Below, one piece after another: positions 34,638 to 43,628 of a DNA stretch of 64,000 nucleotides. The notes beneath the pieces were generated by a model. That model did not search any database, was not told the origin of the DNA, and saw nothing but the letters and a program-made list of their open reading frames with translations. Origin of the DNA: PALSA-1355 sp035496575 (lineage in GTDB: Bacteria; Planctomycetota; Planctomycetia; Pirellulales; PALSA-1355); the NCBI GenBank assembly GCA_035496575.1, contig DATJEN010000195.1, positions 1 through 64,000 on the forward strand. The letters run 5' to 3'. Numbering within the stretch: the stretch's first letter is position 1; every line of letters begins with the position of its first letter. A program made the translations under genes and the position numbers.

Positions 34638-34670
34638 GGGGGTTAGGGATTAGGGGGTAGCGGTTGGGGG
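34638..34670 (+). other. Candidate G-quadruplex (TTAGGG-like G-runs)
   Basis: The plus strand has G-runs at 34638-34642, 34646-34648, 34653-34657 and 34666-34670, spaced by TTA, ATTA and an eight-base loop. It lies between the convergent amtB and phzF-like genes, just past the amtB terminator. Confidence 0.5.
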
Positions 34671-34687
34671 CGAAGATCACGCGGGAC

Positions 34688-35482
34688 CTAGCAACACAGT
34701 TGGCCGGTCCACACGATGACGGCCTGCCCACCCAGAATAACGCGATCGCCCGCCAGCCGTGTGCGCACGACGCCTCCGCGTGAGGAGGCCTGATAGGCGA
34801 CCATCTCGCTTTTGCCCGTTCGCTCTCGCCAGAAGGGCGCCAGCGCGCAATGCGCCGACCCGGTCACCGGATCTTCGTCGATGCCCGCCCCGGGCGCGAA
34901 GAATCGCGACACGAAATCGAACTCACGATCGGCCGATGGGCTGGTTACGATCACTCCCCGCGTGCCGAGCGTCCTGAGAGCCGCGAAATCGGGACTGATC
35001 GCGCGCAGCTCTTGTTCGCTGGAAACGAGCACCAGGTAGTCGAACCTAGTGCGCCCGACGTAGCTGAGGGGTACCCCCAGCGAATCCGCGAGCACTCGAT
35101 TCGATTCGATCGCCTCCGGCGGCGTGGCGGGGAAATCGAGCTCGATCCACTCGCCCGCGGAAGTGGCAGTTAGCTTGCCGCTCTTGGTTTCAAAGGTGAT
35201 GGGTTGGCCGCTGTCGGCGACGTCGACTTCCCACATCGCGCGTGCGGCGGCCAGCGTGGCATGCCCGCACAGATCGACTTCCAGGATAGGCGTGAACCAG
35301 CGCAGCCCGAAGTTATCCTCTTTCGGCCACACAAACGCCGTCTCGGCGAGATTCATTTCTGCGCCGACAGATTGCATCCATTTGGCGTCGGCTTCGTGCT
35401 CGAGCAAGCACACCGCGGCTGGGTTGCCCGAAAACGGCCGGGACGTAAACGAGTCCACCTGTAAGTAGCGGATAGGAGGCAT
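34688..35482 (-). CDS. PhzF family isomerase-like protein
   Basis: A 264-residue protein of the PhzF/diaminopimelate-epimerase fold. The start (IRYLQVDSFTSRPFSGNPAAVCLL) and the blocks MNLAETAFV, DLCGHATLAAA and FAPGAGIDEDPVTGSAHCALA are family signatures, including the Glu of the NLAETAF motif proposed as the catalytic acid. PhzF isomerises a dihydroanthranilate in phenazine synthesis, but most homologues have no known substrate and no phenazine genes are here. The ATG at 35482 follows GGAGG closely. Confidence 0.9.
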   Translation of the reverse strand: MPPIRYLQVDSFTSRPFSGNPAAVCLLEHEADAKWMQSVGAEMNLAETAFVWPKEDNFGLRWFTPILEVDLCGHATLAAARAMWEVDVADSGQPITFETKSGKLTATSAGEWIELDFPATPPEAIESNRVLADSLGVPLSYVGRTRFDYLVLVSSEQELRAISPDFAALRTLGTRGVIVTSPSADREFDFVSRFFAPGAGIDEDPVTGSAHCALAPFWRERTGKSEMVAYQASSRGGVVRTRLAGDRVILGGQAVIVWTGQLCC

Positions 35483-35710
35483 GGAAACCAGACCGGGTCA
35501 GATGGTGAGTCCTGGCGCGCGACCGCCCGCGCGCCGCAGTCCCACAGACACACAGCCACGGGAAAGGTTCTGGCAGGCTGATGTGCCGCACGCTGGCCAT
35601 TAGGCCGGCTCGAGCAGCTTCTGGAAGGTTTGGGGCCGGGCAGCGGCCCATCGACTTTGCAGGTTGCCCCCGACTCGATAGACGCGAACCTTGCTACCAG
35701 GCTCGAAAAA

Positions 35711-35782
35711 AGGCGCCGGTGGGAGTCGAACCCACGATGGCGGATTTGCAATCCGCTGCCTTAGCCTCTTGGCGACGGCGCC
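35711..35782 (-). tRNA. tRNA-Cys (GCA)
   Basis: A 72-base cloverleaf with a perfect acceptor stem (GGCGCCG/CGGCGCC), a three-pair D stem, the anticodon stem GCGGA/TCCGC around TTGCAAA (anticodon GCA), and the T arm GTGGG-TTCGACT-CCCAC. The discriminator base is T, typical of tRNA-Cys. A run of T follows the 3' end directly, and probably terminates the transcript. Confidence 0.95.
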
Positions 35783-35933
35783 CTGTTTGATCGCTAAAAC
35801 TATTGCATCATTTGTTTTAGGTCAAGCCGTCTTGGCAGCGCTGAGCCACTGCTTCGGAAGTTCCAGTTTTACGCCGAGTGCGCCGGGCCGTTCTCAAGAA
35901 GTAAACGGCCACTTCGGCCGGCTGCCTTCAATC

Positions 35934-36680
35934 TCATTTGCCGTTCAGCTTCGCAAGGCGATCTTGCAGCCGCCCTTCGTTGTGACACGACTTGCAAGAG
36001 ATGTTGCCTTTCGCTGCAGCCGCCGGGTCGCTCTTCCAAAGTTTGGCCACCCGTTCGTATCCGGTATCCGGCAGCGTCGCGATGATCTTGTCCAAGTATT
36101 CGGCCAGCTCCTCGTGCCGTCCGGTGCGCTCGGACGATTGGGCCAGCCCGGCCAGCAATTCTCCGCGAATGTGAAGGGGTAGCCGGTCGACGGCCTTGCC
36201 CTGCAATTTCCATAACGCCTGATAGTTCTCGTAGCCGGTGGCCCATGCCGCGGCCCGATATTTTTCCGGCAGCCGATCACCGAACAGTACGAACGTACCG
36301 CCCACGATCGCGTTCACGGCCGGGTGTCGGGGGCCGAGCTTTTTGGCTTCTGCGAAATGATCGAGTGCTTCCTGGTAGCAACGCTCAAATTCATCGTTCT
36401 TGCCGCTTTCGAGCGCAAGTAAACCGCGATAGACCCGGGTGCCTCCCTTCCAGGCCAGCAGCTCGGCCCGCTGGTCGGGTCGTTGTTCCAGCAACAAGTC
36501 GATGTTTTTTTCCCCCCGTGCATAGCGATCCAAATCGTTGGCTCGCCAGCCGGCAAATACGTCTTCGCGCACCAAGGCGGCGACCGGCAGACGCAGATCC
36601 TCGAGGGGAGGATCCGGCGAGTCGCCGAAGGCATTCATGGTCGTTAAACCCGCTAGCAACCCCAGAACGACTGCGCGCAT
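35934..36680 (-). CDS. Secreted CxxCH-containing protein, function unknown
   Basis: A 248-residue protein with an N-terminal signal peptide (about 1-19) and GAGGG upstream of the ATG at 36680. The body has helical TPR-like segments with YARGEKNIDLLLEQ and FERCYQEALDHFAEAKKLG. Near the C-terminus CKSCH gives a single c-type heme-binding motif in an otherwise cysteine-free region. The combination of helical repeats with one CxxCH resembles small periplasmic electron-transfer or scaffold proteins common in this phylum, but no family name can be given. It stands alone on the minus strand. Confidence 0.7.
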   Translation of the reverse strand: MRAVVLGLLAGLTTMNAFGDSPDPPLEDLRLPVAALVREDVFAGWRANDLDRYARGEKNIDLLLEQRPDQRAELLAWKGGTRVYRGLLALESGKNDEFERCYQEALDHFAEAKKLGPRHPAVNAIVGGTFVLFGDRLPEKYRAAAWATGYENYQALWKLQGKAVDRLPLHIRGELLAGLAQSSERTGRHEELAEYLDKIIATLPDTGYERVAKLWKSDPAAAAKGNISCKSCHNEGRLQDRLAKLNGK

Positions 36681-36941
36681 TGGTTTACCCTCTCGTAAAA
36701 GTCGACACCTGCGCGTGAATATACCTCAGCAGGAGGGGAGATCAAAGATATCGTCCGCCGAGGAACCTGGCGGTCTGGAGGAACCGGGCAGGGATTCGCC
36801 GCCCGAGCATTGGCAGTCAAGATGCTAGCCCGCGTGGTTCGATCTTCCTGACAGCCGCACGCATCCGCAGCCAGCATGCGCATGCCTGCGCGCGTCAACG
36901 TCCCTTCTCGAATGGATTCGAAAAAGGCAAAGGAATCGCCA

Positions 36942-37277
36942 ATGGGGATTTTCAGTTTTTTTAGCCAGCGTCGTCGAGCTCGCATGGTCGCGCAAATGGC
37001 CGAAGGGATTGCCGAGCGCAGCCAGGCCGCCGTGCTCGACCGCGTTCGTCGCCGCGCCACCACCATGCGGGTTTCCGAAGCGCGCGGATATGTCCGCTCA
37101 CGAGCTTTAGACCTGGTGCATCGCGAGTTGTCCGCGCTGCATGGCGGACGCATCACGCTCGACCCCGCCACCCAAACGGAAGTGATCAGCCAGGCGACCG
37201 AGCTCGTGGTCACCAAGGTGATGGCCGAGATGCGAAATGTGCCGGCGGCTCGTCCGCGCAAGAGCAAAGCTGCGTAG
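36942..37277 (+). CDS. Conserved-looking small protein, function unknown
   Basis: A 111-residue protein from ATG at 36942, chosen because AAAGGA lies eight bases upstream; further in-frame ATGs at 36876 and 36912 are possible. The N-terminus (MGIFSFFSQRRRAR) is short, hydrophobic then basic. The rest is helical and charged, with many arginines early (QAAVLDRVRRRATTMRVSEARGYVRS), and a weakly hydrophobic C-terminal half ending in a lysine-rich tail. No family was recognised. A DapA-like gene begins about 130 bases downstream on the same strand. Confidence 0.55.
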   Translation: MGIFSFFSQRRRARMVAQMAEGIAERSQAAVLDRVRRRATTMRVSEARGYVRSRALDLVHRELSALHGGRITLDPATQTEVISQATELVVTKVMAEMRNVPAARPRKSKAA

Positions 37278-37410
37278 CACGCACGCGCGGAGATTCAAAG
37301 CTAAAACGGTCCTTCCCGACGACCAAGCTGGCGCGGGCGGCTTGAGGCTGGTACACTCGGTGGCGCTGCAACCCCTGCTCGAGTTCTCGAAGCGCGAAAG
37401 CTGCCGCCCT

Positions 37411-38340
37411 GTGAACCAGCCCCACCGCCTGGCCGGCGTGTTCTGCGTTTTTCAGACGCCCTACCTGGCCGACGAGTCGATCGACTACGACACGCTCGCG
37501 CGCGAGATCGAATGGCTGTTCGAGCGCGGCGCGGACGGCGTTGTCATGGCGATGGTCTCCGAAGTGTTGCGGCTTTCGCAGTCTGAGCGGCGCGAGATGG
37601 CCGACAAGGTCTGCGGCGTGGCCAGCGGCCGCCCCGTGGTGGTCAGCGTCGGCGCCGAGAGCTGGCACACGGCCTGCGACTACGCGCGGCATGCCCAGCA
37701 GGCGGGCGCAAGCGCGCTCATGGCGGTGCCGCCGATTTCGACCGCGCTCGATGACGACGCGCTATTCGAATACTTCCTGCGAATTGCTCAATCCGTCGAC
37801 ATTCCGCTGATCGTGCAGGACGCCAGCAGTTATGTCGGCCGCCCGATGTCGATCGACCTGTTTGTGAGACTATTCGAGTCGCTGGGCCCTCGCGTGCTAT
37901 TCAAGCCGGAGGCGGTGCCGATTGGCCCGCGGTTGAGCGCGCTGCGATCGCGCACCGCGAACGCGGCCCGCGTGTTCGAGGGCACGGGCGGCATTGCCTT
38001 GGTCGACAGTTTCCGGCGCGGAATTGTCGGAACGATGCCGGGAGCCGACCTGGTCGACGCGATCGTGGCCATCTGGCGGGCGCTCGTGCGCGAAGATTGG
38101 GGCACGGCTGAGCGGATTTGGTTGCCCCTCGCGGCGCTCGTGTCGCTGCAGCACAGCCTCGATGCATTCCTGGCGGTCGAAAAGCACCTGCTGGTCCGGC
38201 AGTGCGTGTTCAAAAACACAATCGTGCGCGGGCCACGCGCGTACGAGCTCGATGAAGTCACGCGCGAGCACGTGGATCGCTTGTTTGATCGGATGATGGG
38301 CGAGGTCGCCGCTTCACCCGCCACGCCAGGCGGCGCATGA
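37411..38340 (+). CDS. Dihydrodipicolinate synthase family lyase (DapA-like)
   Basis: A TIM-barrel aldolase of about 309 residues with a GTG start at 37411; the open frame extends 58 codons upstream, mostly without family content. The Schiff-base lysine is K165 in the RVLFKPEA block, and the tyrosine in DASSYVG is the likely general acid. The opening LAGVFCVFQTPYLADESIDY and the GADGVVMAMVSEVLRLSQ region match the class I pyruvate-aldolase superfamily (DHDPS, N-acetylneuraminate lyase and relatives). The specific substrate is not clear, because the GTxGE motif of true DHDPS is changed to MVSEV. The start is uncertain. Confidence 0.8.
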   Translation: MNQPHRLAGVFCVFQTPYLADESIDYDTLAREIEWLFERGADGVVMAMVSEVLRLSQSERREMADKVCGVASGRPVVVSVGAESWHTACDYARHAQQAGASALMAVPPISTALDDDALFEYFLRIAQSVDIPLIVQDASSYVGRPMSIDLFVRLFESLGPRVLFKPEAVPIGPRLSALRSRTANAARVFEGTGGIALVDSFRRGIVGTMPGADLVDAIVAIWRALVREDWGTAERIWLPLAALVSLQHSLDAFLAVEKHLLVRQCVFKNTIVRGPRAYELDEVTREHVDRLFDRMMGEVAASPATPGGA

Positions 38341-38415
38341 AAAAGCCGACCCGCAAAGCGCTCGTGGCGAATGACGGGCCGGCCAGTTGGTTTCGGCGGC
38401 TTGCGTGGCAGTCGG

Positions 38416-38988
38416 CTATTTCTTCGTTGCACCCGCCGGCGCCTTCACTTCGGCCAAACCGATAATGCCCAGGGCAATCCGGGGTCCGGCATTGCCGGCC
38501 GGCTGGCTCTTGAGATCGTCCGCGTCGCCGTGCACGACAACGGCCCGCCCGAGCACATGATCGAGCTCCAAGTGGTCGGCCTTGACGTTGACCTTGGCAA
38601 CTCCACTGGCGTTTGCGTCGATGTTACCCAAGTCACCTTCATGGCGCTCCTTCGATTCGGCGCTGCCGTGCGGATGATTGTGGGGATTGTAGTGGCCACC
38701 CGCCGACATACCGTCGGGAGCGCGCAAGTCGCCAAACATGTGGATGTGGAACCCATGCTTGCCGGGCTTGAGCCCCGTCACTTCGCCCGTAACTTGGACG
38801 TAGCCTTTTTCTTGTTTCATCAGGATCGTGCCCGCCACGCCGCTAGCCTTCATGGGTATCAAGACGGCGACGGCGTCGCGCACCTCTTCGTGCTTGTGTT
38901 CGTGCTCGTCCGCAAGCGCGGATTGACCGGCCATTCCCAGGATCAGTGCCGAAAGCAGGCTGCAGTAGCCAAGTACGCCTTTGATCAT
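38416..38988 (-). CDS. sodC: Cu/Zn superoxide dismutase, secreted
   Basis: From ATG at 38988 (AAGGA upstream) the protein has 190 residues with a signal peptide (1-26) and a histidine-rich segment (DEHEHKHEE). The metal ligands line up with human SOD1: His81, His83, His99, His107, His116, Asp119 and His153, plus the catalytic Arg170 in AGPRIAL. The two cysteines that form the conserved intramolecular disulfide are absent (GDLRAPDGMSAGGH and RIALGIIG). It would dismutate superoxide in the periplasm. The upstream open frame is not plausible. Confidence 0.9.
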   Translation of the reverse strand: MIKGVLGYCSLLSALILGMAGQSALADEHEHKHEEVRDAVAVLIPMKASGVAGTILMKQEKGYVQVTGEVTGLKPGKHGFHIHMFGDLRAPDGMSAGGHYNPHNHPHGSAESKERHEGDLGNIDANASGVAKVNVKADHLELDHVLGRAVVVHGDADDLKSQPAGNAGPRIALGIIGLAEVKAPAGATKK

Positions 38989-39185
38989 CGTGTGGTCCTT
39001 TCTTGAAGCATGAGCTATGGGCCGAGGGAGACTGCCTAGGGAGTCGGGTGGCCCCGGCGCCGAGTGCTCGCCCATCTTAACGCATGCCGACACAGTTGTC
39101 GCCCGGCGGCGAATCGGCTAGGAAGAGTCGCGTGCTGCCGCTGCCGCCGGCATGATCCAAACGCCCCCGTTCCGACGTATTGCCA

Positions 39186-40262
39186 ATGACCTTGCCGATC
39201 AACCTCGACGAGTTTGAGCACCTGGCACGGGAGCAGCTCCCCGCCATGGTCTTTGATTACTTTTGGGGTGGCGCCGGCGATGAAGTCACGCTTGGAGAGA
39301 ATCGTGCGGGCTGGCAGCAGCTTAGGCTACGCCCGCGCGTGCTCGTCGATGTTTCCAACCGAGACCTAAGCACGACGGTGCTCGGACAAAAAATCGCGAT
39401 GCCGGTGCTGACGGCGCCGTGCGCATTCAACGCGCTTGCGCATCCAGATGGCGAGCTGGCCGTGGCCCGCGCGACGTCGGCGGCGGGATTAATTCAGGTT
39501 GTGAGCACGGCCGGAACGTACGCGCTCGAGGAAGTGGCGGCCGCCGCTCCGAATGGCCTGCGTTGGTTCCAGCTTTATTGTTACCGCGACCGCAGTGTGA
39601 CAGCCTGGCTTGTGGAGCGGGCGGTCGCCGCAGGGTACCGCGCGCTGTGCCTGACCGTCGATGCCCCGCTCGTCGGCCGCCGCGAACGCGACACGCGAAA
39701 TCGCTTCCAACTTCCCGAGGGGATGTCGTGGAAGAACCTCGAGCGCGTGGGTCTCGATCACATGGAGCACACGCCCGAAGGATCGGCCTTGGTGAACTAT
39801 ATTTCGCAAATTTGGGATTCGTCGCTGGACTGGAGTTCGATCGAGTGGTTGCGGAAGCTGTCTCCTTTGCCGCTCGTGATCAAAGGAATTCTGACGGGCG
39901 AAGATGCCCGCCTGGCGGCCGACCATGGCGCTTCGGCCATCGTGGTCTCGAACCATGGCGGGCGGCAACTGGATGGAGTGATGGCCACCAGCGAAGCCCT
40001 GGCTGAAGTGGTCGATGCCGTGGGCGCCCGGGTCGAAGTGCTGGTCGATGGCGGCGTCCGCCGCGGAGGCGACATTCTCAAAGCGCTGGCGCTGGGCGCG
40101 CGGGCGGTGCTCATCGGGCGGCCGTACCTGTGGGCCTTGGCCGCAGCAGGGCAAGAAGGGGTCGAGCACCTGTTCGCTCTCTTGCGCGATGAGCTTGATC
40201 TCGACATGGCGCTCGCCGGCCGGCCAACGATCGCCAGCATCGACCGAACGTTGATTCAGTGA
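39186..40262 (+). CDS. FMN-dependent alpha-hydroxy-acid oxidase/dehydrogenase
   Basis: A 358-residue TIM-barrel flavoprotein from ATG at 39186 (a TTG two codons earlier is possible). Family blocks are FDYFWGGAGDEVTL near the start, the FQLYCYRDRSV strand, the IKGILTGEDAR loop, the catalytic SNHGGRQLDG with its histidine, and VLVDGGVRRGGDILKALALGARAV for FMN phosphate binding. Members oxidise lactate, glycolate or similar acids. No specificity is visible. It is oriented opposite to sodC, with 197 bases between the starts. Confidence 0.92.
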   Translation: MTLPINLDEFEHLAREQLPAMVFDYFWGGAGDEVTLGENRAGWQQLRLRPRVLVDVSNRDLSTTVLGQKIAMPVLTAPCAFNALAHPDGELAVARATSAAGLIQVVSTAGTYALEEVAAAAPNGLRWFQLYCYRDRSVTAWLVERAVAAGYRALCLTVDAPLVGRRERDTRNRFQLPEGMSWKNLERVGLDHMEHTPEGSALVNYISQIWDSSLDWSSIEWLRKLSPLPLVIKGILTGEDARLAADHGASAIVVSNHGGRQLDGVMATSEALAEVVDAVGARVEVLVDGGVRRGGDILKALALGARAVLIGRPYLWALAAAGQEGVEHLFALLRDELDLDMALAGRPTIASIDRTLIQ

Positions 40263-40401
40263 CAGGATCCTGAGCAAGCCGCGCCAGAAGGTCGATTTCC
40301 GACGCAGCACGACCACGATGCGGCCTTTTGCAAGTTAGCGGCGCGGCGATTAAACTTGGGTTTCCTGCCCCCCACCCTGCCCTCCTCCATTCAGGTGTCA
40401 G

Positions 40402-41685
40402 ATGACCAAACGATTTCAAAGTCGGCGTGATTTCTTGCGAACTTCGGCGGTCTTGGCTGCCGGCACTCCTTACTGGTTCAGCTCGGAAAGCCGCGCGGAA
40501 GACAACCAATCGAAGAATGATCGCCCGCTAGTGGGTTGCATTGGCACCGGCGACCGCTGGAAGGGGCTTTACAAGGGCATCTTGCCGCATGGCGACATCG
40601 TGGCCGTGGCTGACGTCGACAGCAAACACGCGGAGTTCGGCAAGGAAGCGTCAGGCGGAAAGGCCGACATTTACGAAGACTACCGCAAGCTGCTCGACCG
40701 CAAGGATATCGACGTCGTTTCCATCGTCACCCCGGACCACTGGCACACAAAGATCGCCATCGACGCGATGCGGGCTGGCAAAGACGTGTATTGCGAAAAG
40801 CCGCTGACGCTAACCATCGATGAAGGCAAGGCGATCTGCAAAGTCCTTAACGAGACCGGACGCGTCTTTCAGGTCGGCACCCAACAGCGCACGGAGATGA
40901 ATCGACGCTTTCTCAATGCCGTGGCCATCATTCGCGATGGGCGGATTGGCAAACTCAAGAAAGCCACCTGCGCAATCGGCGGCGCACCGACGGGCGGACC
41001 CTTTGAGACGATGGCGATTCCTCCGGAATTGAATTGGGAGATGTGGCTGGGACAAGCCCCGAAGGTCGACTACACCGAAAAGCGATGCCACTACGAGTTC
41101 CGCTGGTGGTATGAGTATTCCGGCGGCAAGATGACCGACTGGGGCGCTCACCATGTCGATATCGCCTCGTGGGCGCTCGGCGCCGACGCGAGCGGGCCAA
41201 TTTCGGTCGAGGGCACGGCCACGCATCCCCATGTTCCAAACGGATACAACACGGCTACCGAGTTTTTGGTCAACTGCAAGTACGCGGACGGCGCCGAGCT
41301 CATCATCCGGCATGACACCGAAAACGGGATCACGTTCGAAGGTGACAAAGGCTCGTTCTTCGTCGCCCGTAGCATGCTCACGGGCCCTGCGGTCGATGAG
41401 CTCAAAGAGCATCCGCTACCCGAAGGCGCTATCGAAAAGCTGTATGGCGGCAAGCCGACCAGCCACATGGCGAATTTCTTTCAATCGGTCAAGAGCCGCA
41501 AACAGCCGATTTCCGACGTGTTCTCGCACCACCGCTCGATTACGACCTGCCATCTGGCGAACATCGCGATTCGTCTCGGGCGCAAGATCAATTGGGATCC
41601 AGTCGCCGAACAGGTTGTCGGCGATTCAGAAGCCCAATCGTGGCAATCGCGAGCCCAGCGCAAGGGCTATGAGATCGTGGCGTAA
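40402..41685 (+). CDS. Gfo/Idh/MocA oxidoreductase, TAT-exported
   Basis: A 427-residue protein with a twin-arginine signal (QSRRDFLRTSAVLAAG, then SRAED). The Rossmann part starts LVGCIGTGDRWKG, the EKP motif is present as CEKPLTLTIDEGKAI, and the C-terminal part carries MTDWGAHHVDIASWA with the usual histidines. This is a complete member of the large exported Gfo/Idh/MocA family of planctomycetes, with NAD(P)-dependent sugar oxidoreductase activity expected. It stands in contrast with the degenerate member at 22152. No operon partner is adjacent; fabF follows on the other strand. Confidence 0.92.
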   Translation: MTKRFQSRRDFLRTSAVLAAGTPYWFSSESRAEDNQSKNDRPLVGCIGTGDRWKGLYKGILPHGDIVAVADVDSKHAEFGKEASGGKADIYEDYRKLLDRKDIDVVSIVTPDHWHTKIAIDAMRAGKDVYCEKPLTLTIDEGKAICKVLNETGRVFQVGTQQRTEMNRRFLNAVAIIRDGRIGKLKKATCAIGGAPTGGPFETMAIPPELNWEMWLGQAPKVDYTEKRCHYEFRWWYEYSGGKMTDWGAHHVDIASWALGADASGPISVEGTATHPHVPNGYNTATEFLVNCKYADGAELIIRHDTENGITFEGDKGSFFVARSMLTGPAVDELKEHPLPEGAIEKLYGGKPTSHMANFFQSVKSRKQPISDVFSHHRSITTCHLANIAIRLGRKINWDPVAEQVVGDSEAQSWQSRAQRKGYEIVA

Positions 41686-41735
41686 GTTGACGCCGGCGGC
41701 GCACTAGGGATTCCGCGGTCCGATCGAATGCGCGT

Positions 41736-43034
41736 CTAGGCCGCGCGGTTCTTGCCGTCGTAACGGCTGACGATCAGCGTGATGTTCTGGCCGCCGAAAC
41801 CAAAGCTGTTCGAAAGCGCGTGGTCGCACCGGCTTTCGCGCGCCTGATTGGGGATGTAGTCGAGATCGCACTCGGGGTCGGGCGTCTCGTAATTGATCGT
41901 CGGCGGCAACACATTGTCGCGGATGGCCAATAGCGACACGATCAGCTCCGTCGCTCCGGCCGCCGCAATCAGATGCCCCATCATGCTCTTGGTGCTGGAC
42001 ACGGGCGTGCGATAAGCGGCTTCACCGAAGGCGTTCTTGATCGCCAGCGTTTCCACTTTGTCGTTAACGCTCGTGCTGGTGCCATGCGCGTTGATGTAGT
42101 GAATGTCCTCGGGATTGAGGTGGGCGTCCTCGAGAGCCAGCTTGATGCAGCGCGTGGCGCCTCGGCCTTCTGGGTGCGTGTCCGTGATCCGATACGCGTC
42201 GGCCGTTGAACCGTAGCCGGCAAGCTCGCCATAAATCTGAGCGCCCCGCGTCAGGGCGTGCTCCAGATCTTCCAGCACTACCATGGCGGCTCCCTCGCCG
42301 AGCACGAACCCGTCGCGGTCGCGATCAAACGGGCGCGAGGCTTTTTGTGGGTTGTCGTTATTGGTCGAGAGCGCTGTCAGCAAATTAAAGCCCGTGACGC
42401 CGAAGGGATGGATCATGCTGTGCGTACCGCCGGAGAGCATGATGTCGGCATCACCGCGGCGGATGATTTCCACGGCTTCGCCAATGGCCTGGCTGCTAGC
42501 GGCACAGGCCGTCAAGCAATTTGCGTTGGGACCTTGCGCATCGAACAAGGCCGCCAAATGGCCGGCCGGCATGTTTGGCTCCTGCTCGAGTTCCACCGTC
42601 GGGTGCAGCCACTCCAGGCCCGCCTTGGTGAACTGTGCCAGGTCAAATTGCTCGCCGCGCAGGGCGCTTGTCATCATGCGCGCAAAGCAGTGAAAATCTT
42701 GCTGCCCCTCGCCGCTGCCCAGATACACGCCGAAGCGGGCTGGGTCGATCGTGTGATTGAGAATACCGGAATCATTCACCGCTTTTTTTGCGGCGCCGGC
42801 GGCAAACTTCGTATGGCGGCCGCGCAGCTTCCAGACCTCGGGGTCTTCGCCGACATCACTCAGATCCCAGTTGCGAACCTCGGCCGAGATGCGCGTCGGG
42901 AAGCGGCTGGCGTCGAAGATCGACGTGTAACCCACGCCCGAGTCACCGGCCTTGAGGCCACTCCAGATTTTCTCGACGTCTGTTCCCATGGGCGTGATAC
43001 AGCCCACTCCGGTGATGACTACGCGTCGTCTCAT
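41736..43034 (-). CDS. fabF: Beta-ketoacyl-ACP synthase II type
   Basis: A 432-residue ketosynthase. Cys177 in LTACAASSQA is the acyl-carrying nucleophile; the two histidines are in NAHGTSTS and in STKSMMGHLIAAAGA. The C-terminal motif NSFGFGGQNITLIV is the usual ending. It condenses malonyl-ACP with acyl-ACP. The protein is about 20 residues longer than E. coli FabF, mainly in the region before Cys177. It is the last gene of an operon transcribed as acp, FabZ-like, fabF, with 54 bases between the FabZ-like stop and its ATG. Confidence 0.93.
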   Translation of the reverse strand: MRRRVVITGVGCITPMGTDVEKIWSGLKAGDSGVGYTSIFDASRFPTRISAEVRNWDLSDVGEDPEVWKLRGRHTKFAAGAAKKAVNDSGILNHTIDPARFGVYLGSGEGQQDFHCFARMMTSALRGEQFDLAQFTKAGLEWLHPTVELEQEPNMPAGHLAALFDAQGPNANCLTACAASSQAIGEAVEIIRRGDADIMLSGGTHSMIHPFGVTGFNLLTALSTNNDNPQKASRPFDRDRDGFVLGEGAAMVVLEDLEHALTRGAQIYGELAGYGSTADAYRITDTHPEGRGATRCIKLALEDAHLNPEDIHYINAHGTSTSVNDKVETLAIKNAFGEAAYRTPVSSTKSMMGHLIAAAGATELIVSLLAIRDNVLPPTINYETPDPECDLDYIPNQARESRCDHALSNSFGFGGQNITLIVSRYDGKNRAA

Positions 43035-43088
43035 CGCTTTGCACCTCGGTTTCGAAGGAACAGAACCGATTGGGAACAGAAAGGGGCC

Positions 43089-43613
43089 CTAGTGCGGCTG
43101 GCTTCCGTTCAGGAGTGATTTAGGCACGGTCAGCGGACCACCCTGCGGGTCGCGCCCCACCTTGAAGACGCCGAGCAATTGCAACATCGCCAGTAAATTA
43201 GCCGGGTCGAAAAGGGATTCCGCGATCGACGCGTCGTTCAGATGGGCAAAAAACAATTGCACTTCACCTTGCAGCCGGTCGCCCACCGAGCTTGTTCCGC
43301 TGACGATCGCGCCATCCTTCTGAATGTCATCGATGGTGGTCCGATACTCGAGAGTATCTCCGGGAACCGCGGGAAAATGGAAGCGCGCTTTGGCGATCTT
43401 CGCCAGAATTACCCGCTCCTCAAACCCACCATGTTCCGCCACCAGCAGCCCGCCCGTCTGCGCGAGGCCCTCGATGATGAGGGTGTTCGGCATAACTGGC
43501 GCGCCCGGAAAATGGTCGTGCAAGTGCTCCTCGGCAAGCGAGATGTTTTTGACGGCCACGGCGCGACGGCCGCTCTCGAACTGCCTGAAACGATCGATCC
43601 AAAACCAACGCAT
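43089..43613 (-). CDS. FabZ-like 3-hydroxyacyl-ACP dehydratase
   Basis: A 174-residue hot-dog protein. The motif HDHFPGAPVMPNTLIIEGLAQ holds both catalytic residues, His34 and Glu48, 14 apart as in FabZ. The C-terminal 50 residues form a hydrophilic extension. It would dehydrate 3-hydroxyacyl-ACP to the enoyl form. It lies between acp (15 bases upstream) and fabF, in one operon. Compare the paralogue at 12976-13509, whose equivalent residue is Gln. The PGTL-type Asn (MPNTL) replaces the usual Gly after the proline. Confidence 0.85.
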   Translation of the reverse strand: MRWFWIDRFRQFESGRRAVAVKNISLAEEHLHDHFPGAPVMPNTLIIEGLAQTGGLLVAEHGGFEERVILAKIAKARFHFPAVPGDTLEYRTTIDDIQKDGAIVSGTSSVGDRLQGEVQLFFAHLNDASIAESLFDPANLLAMLQLLGVFKVGRDPQGGPLTVPKSLLNGSQPH

Positions 43614-43628
43614 AGGAACCTGGTACTT

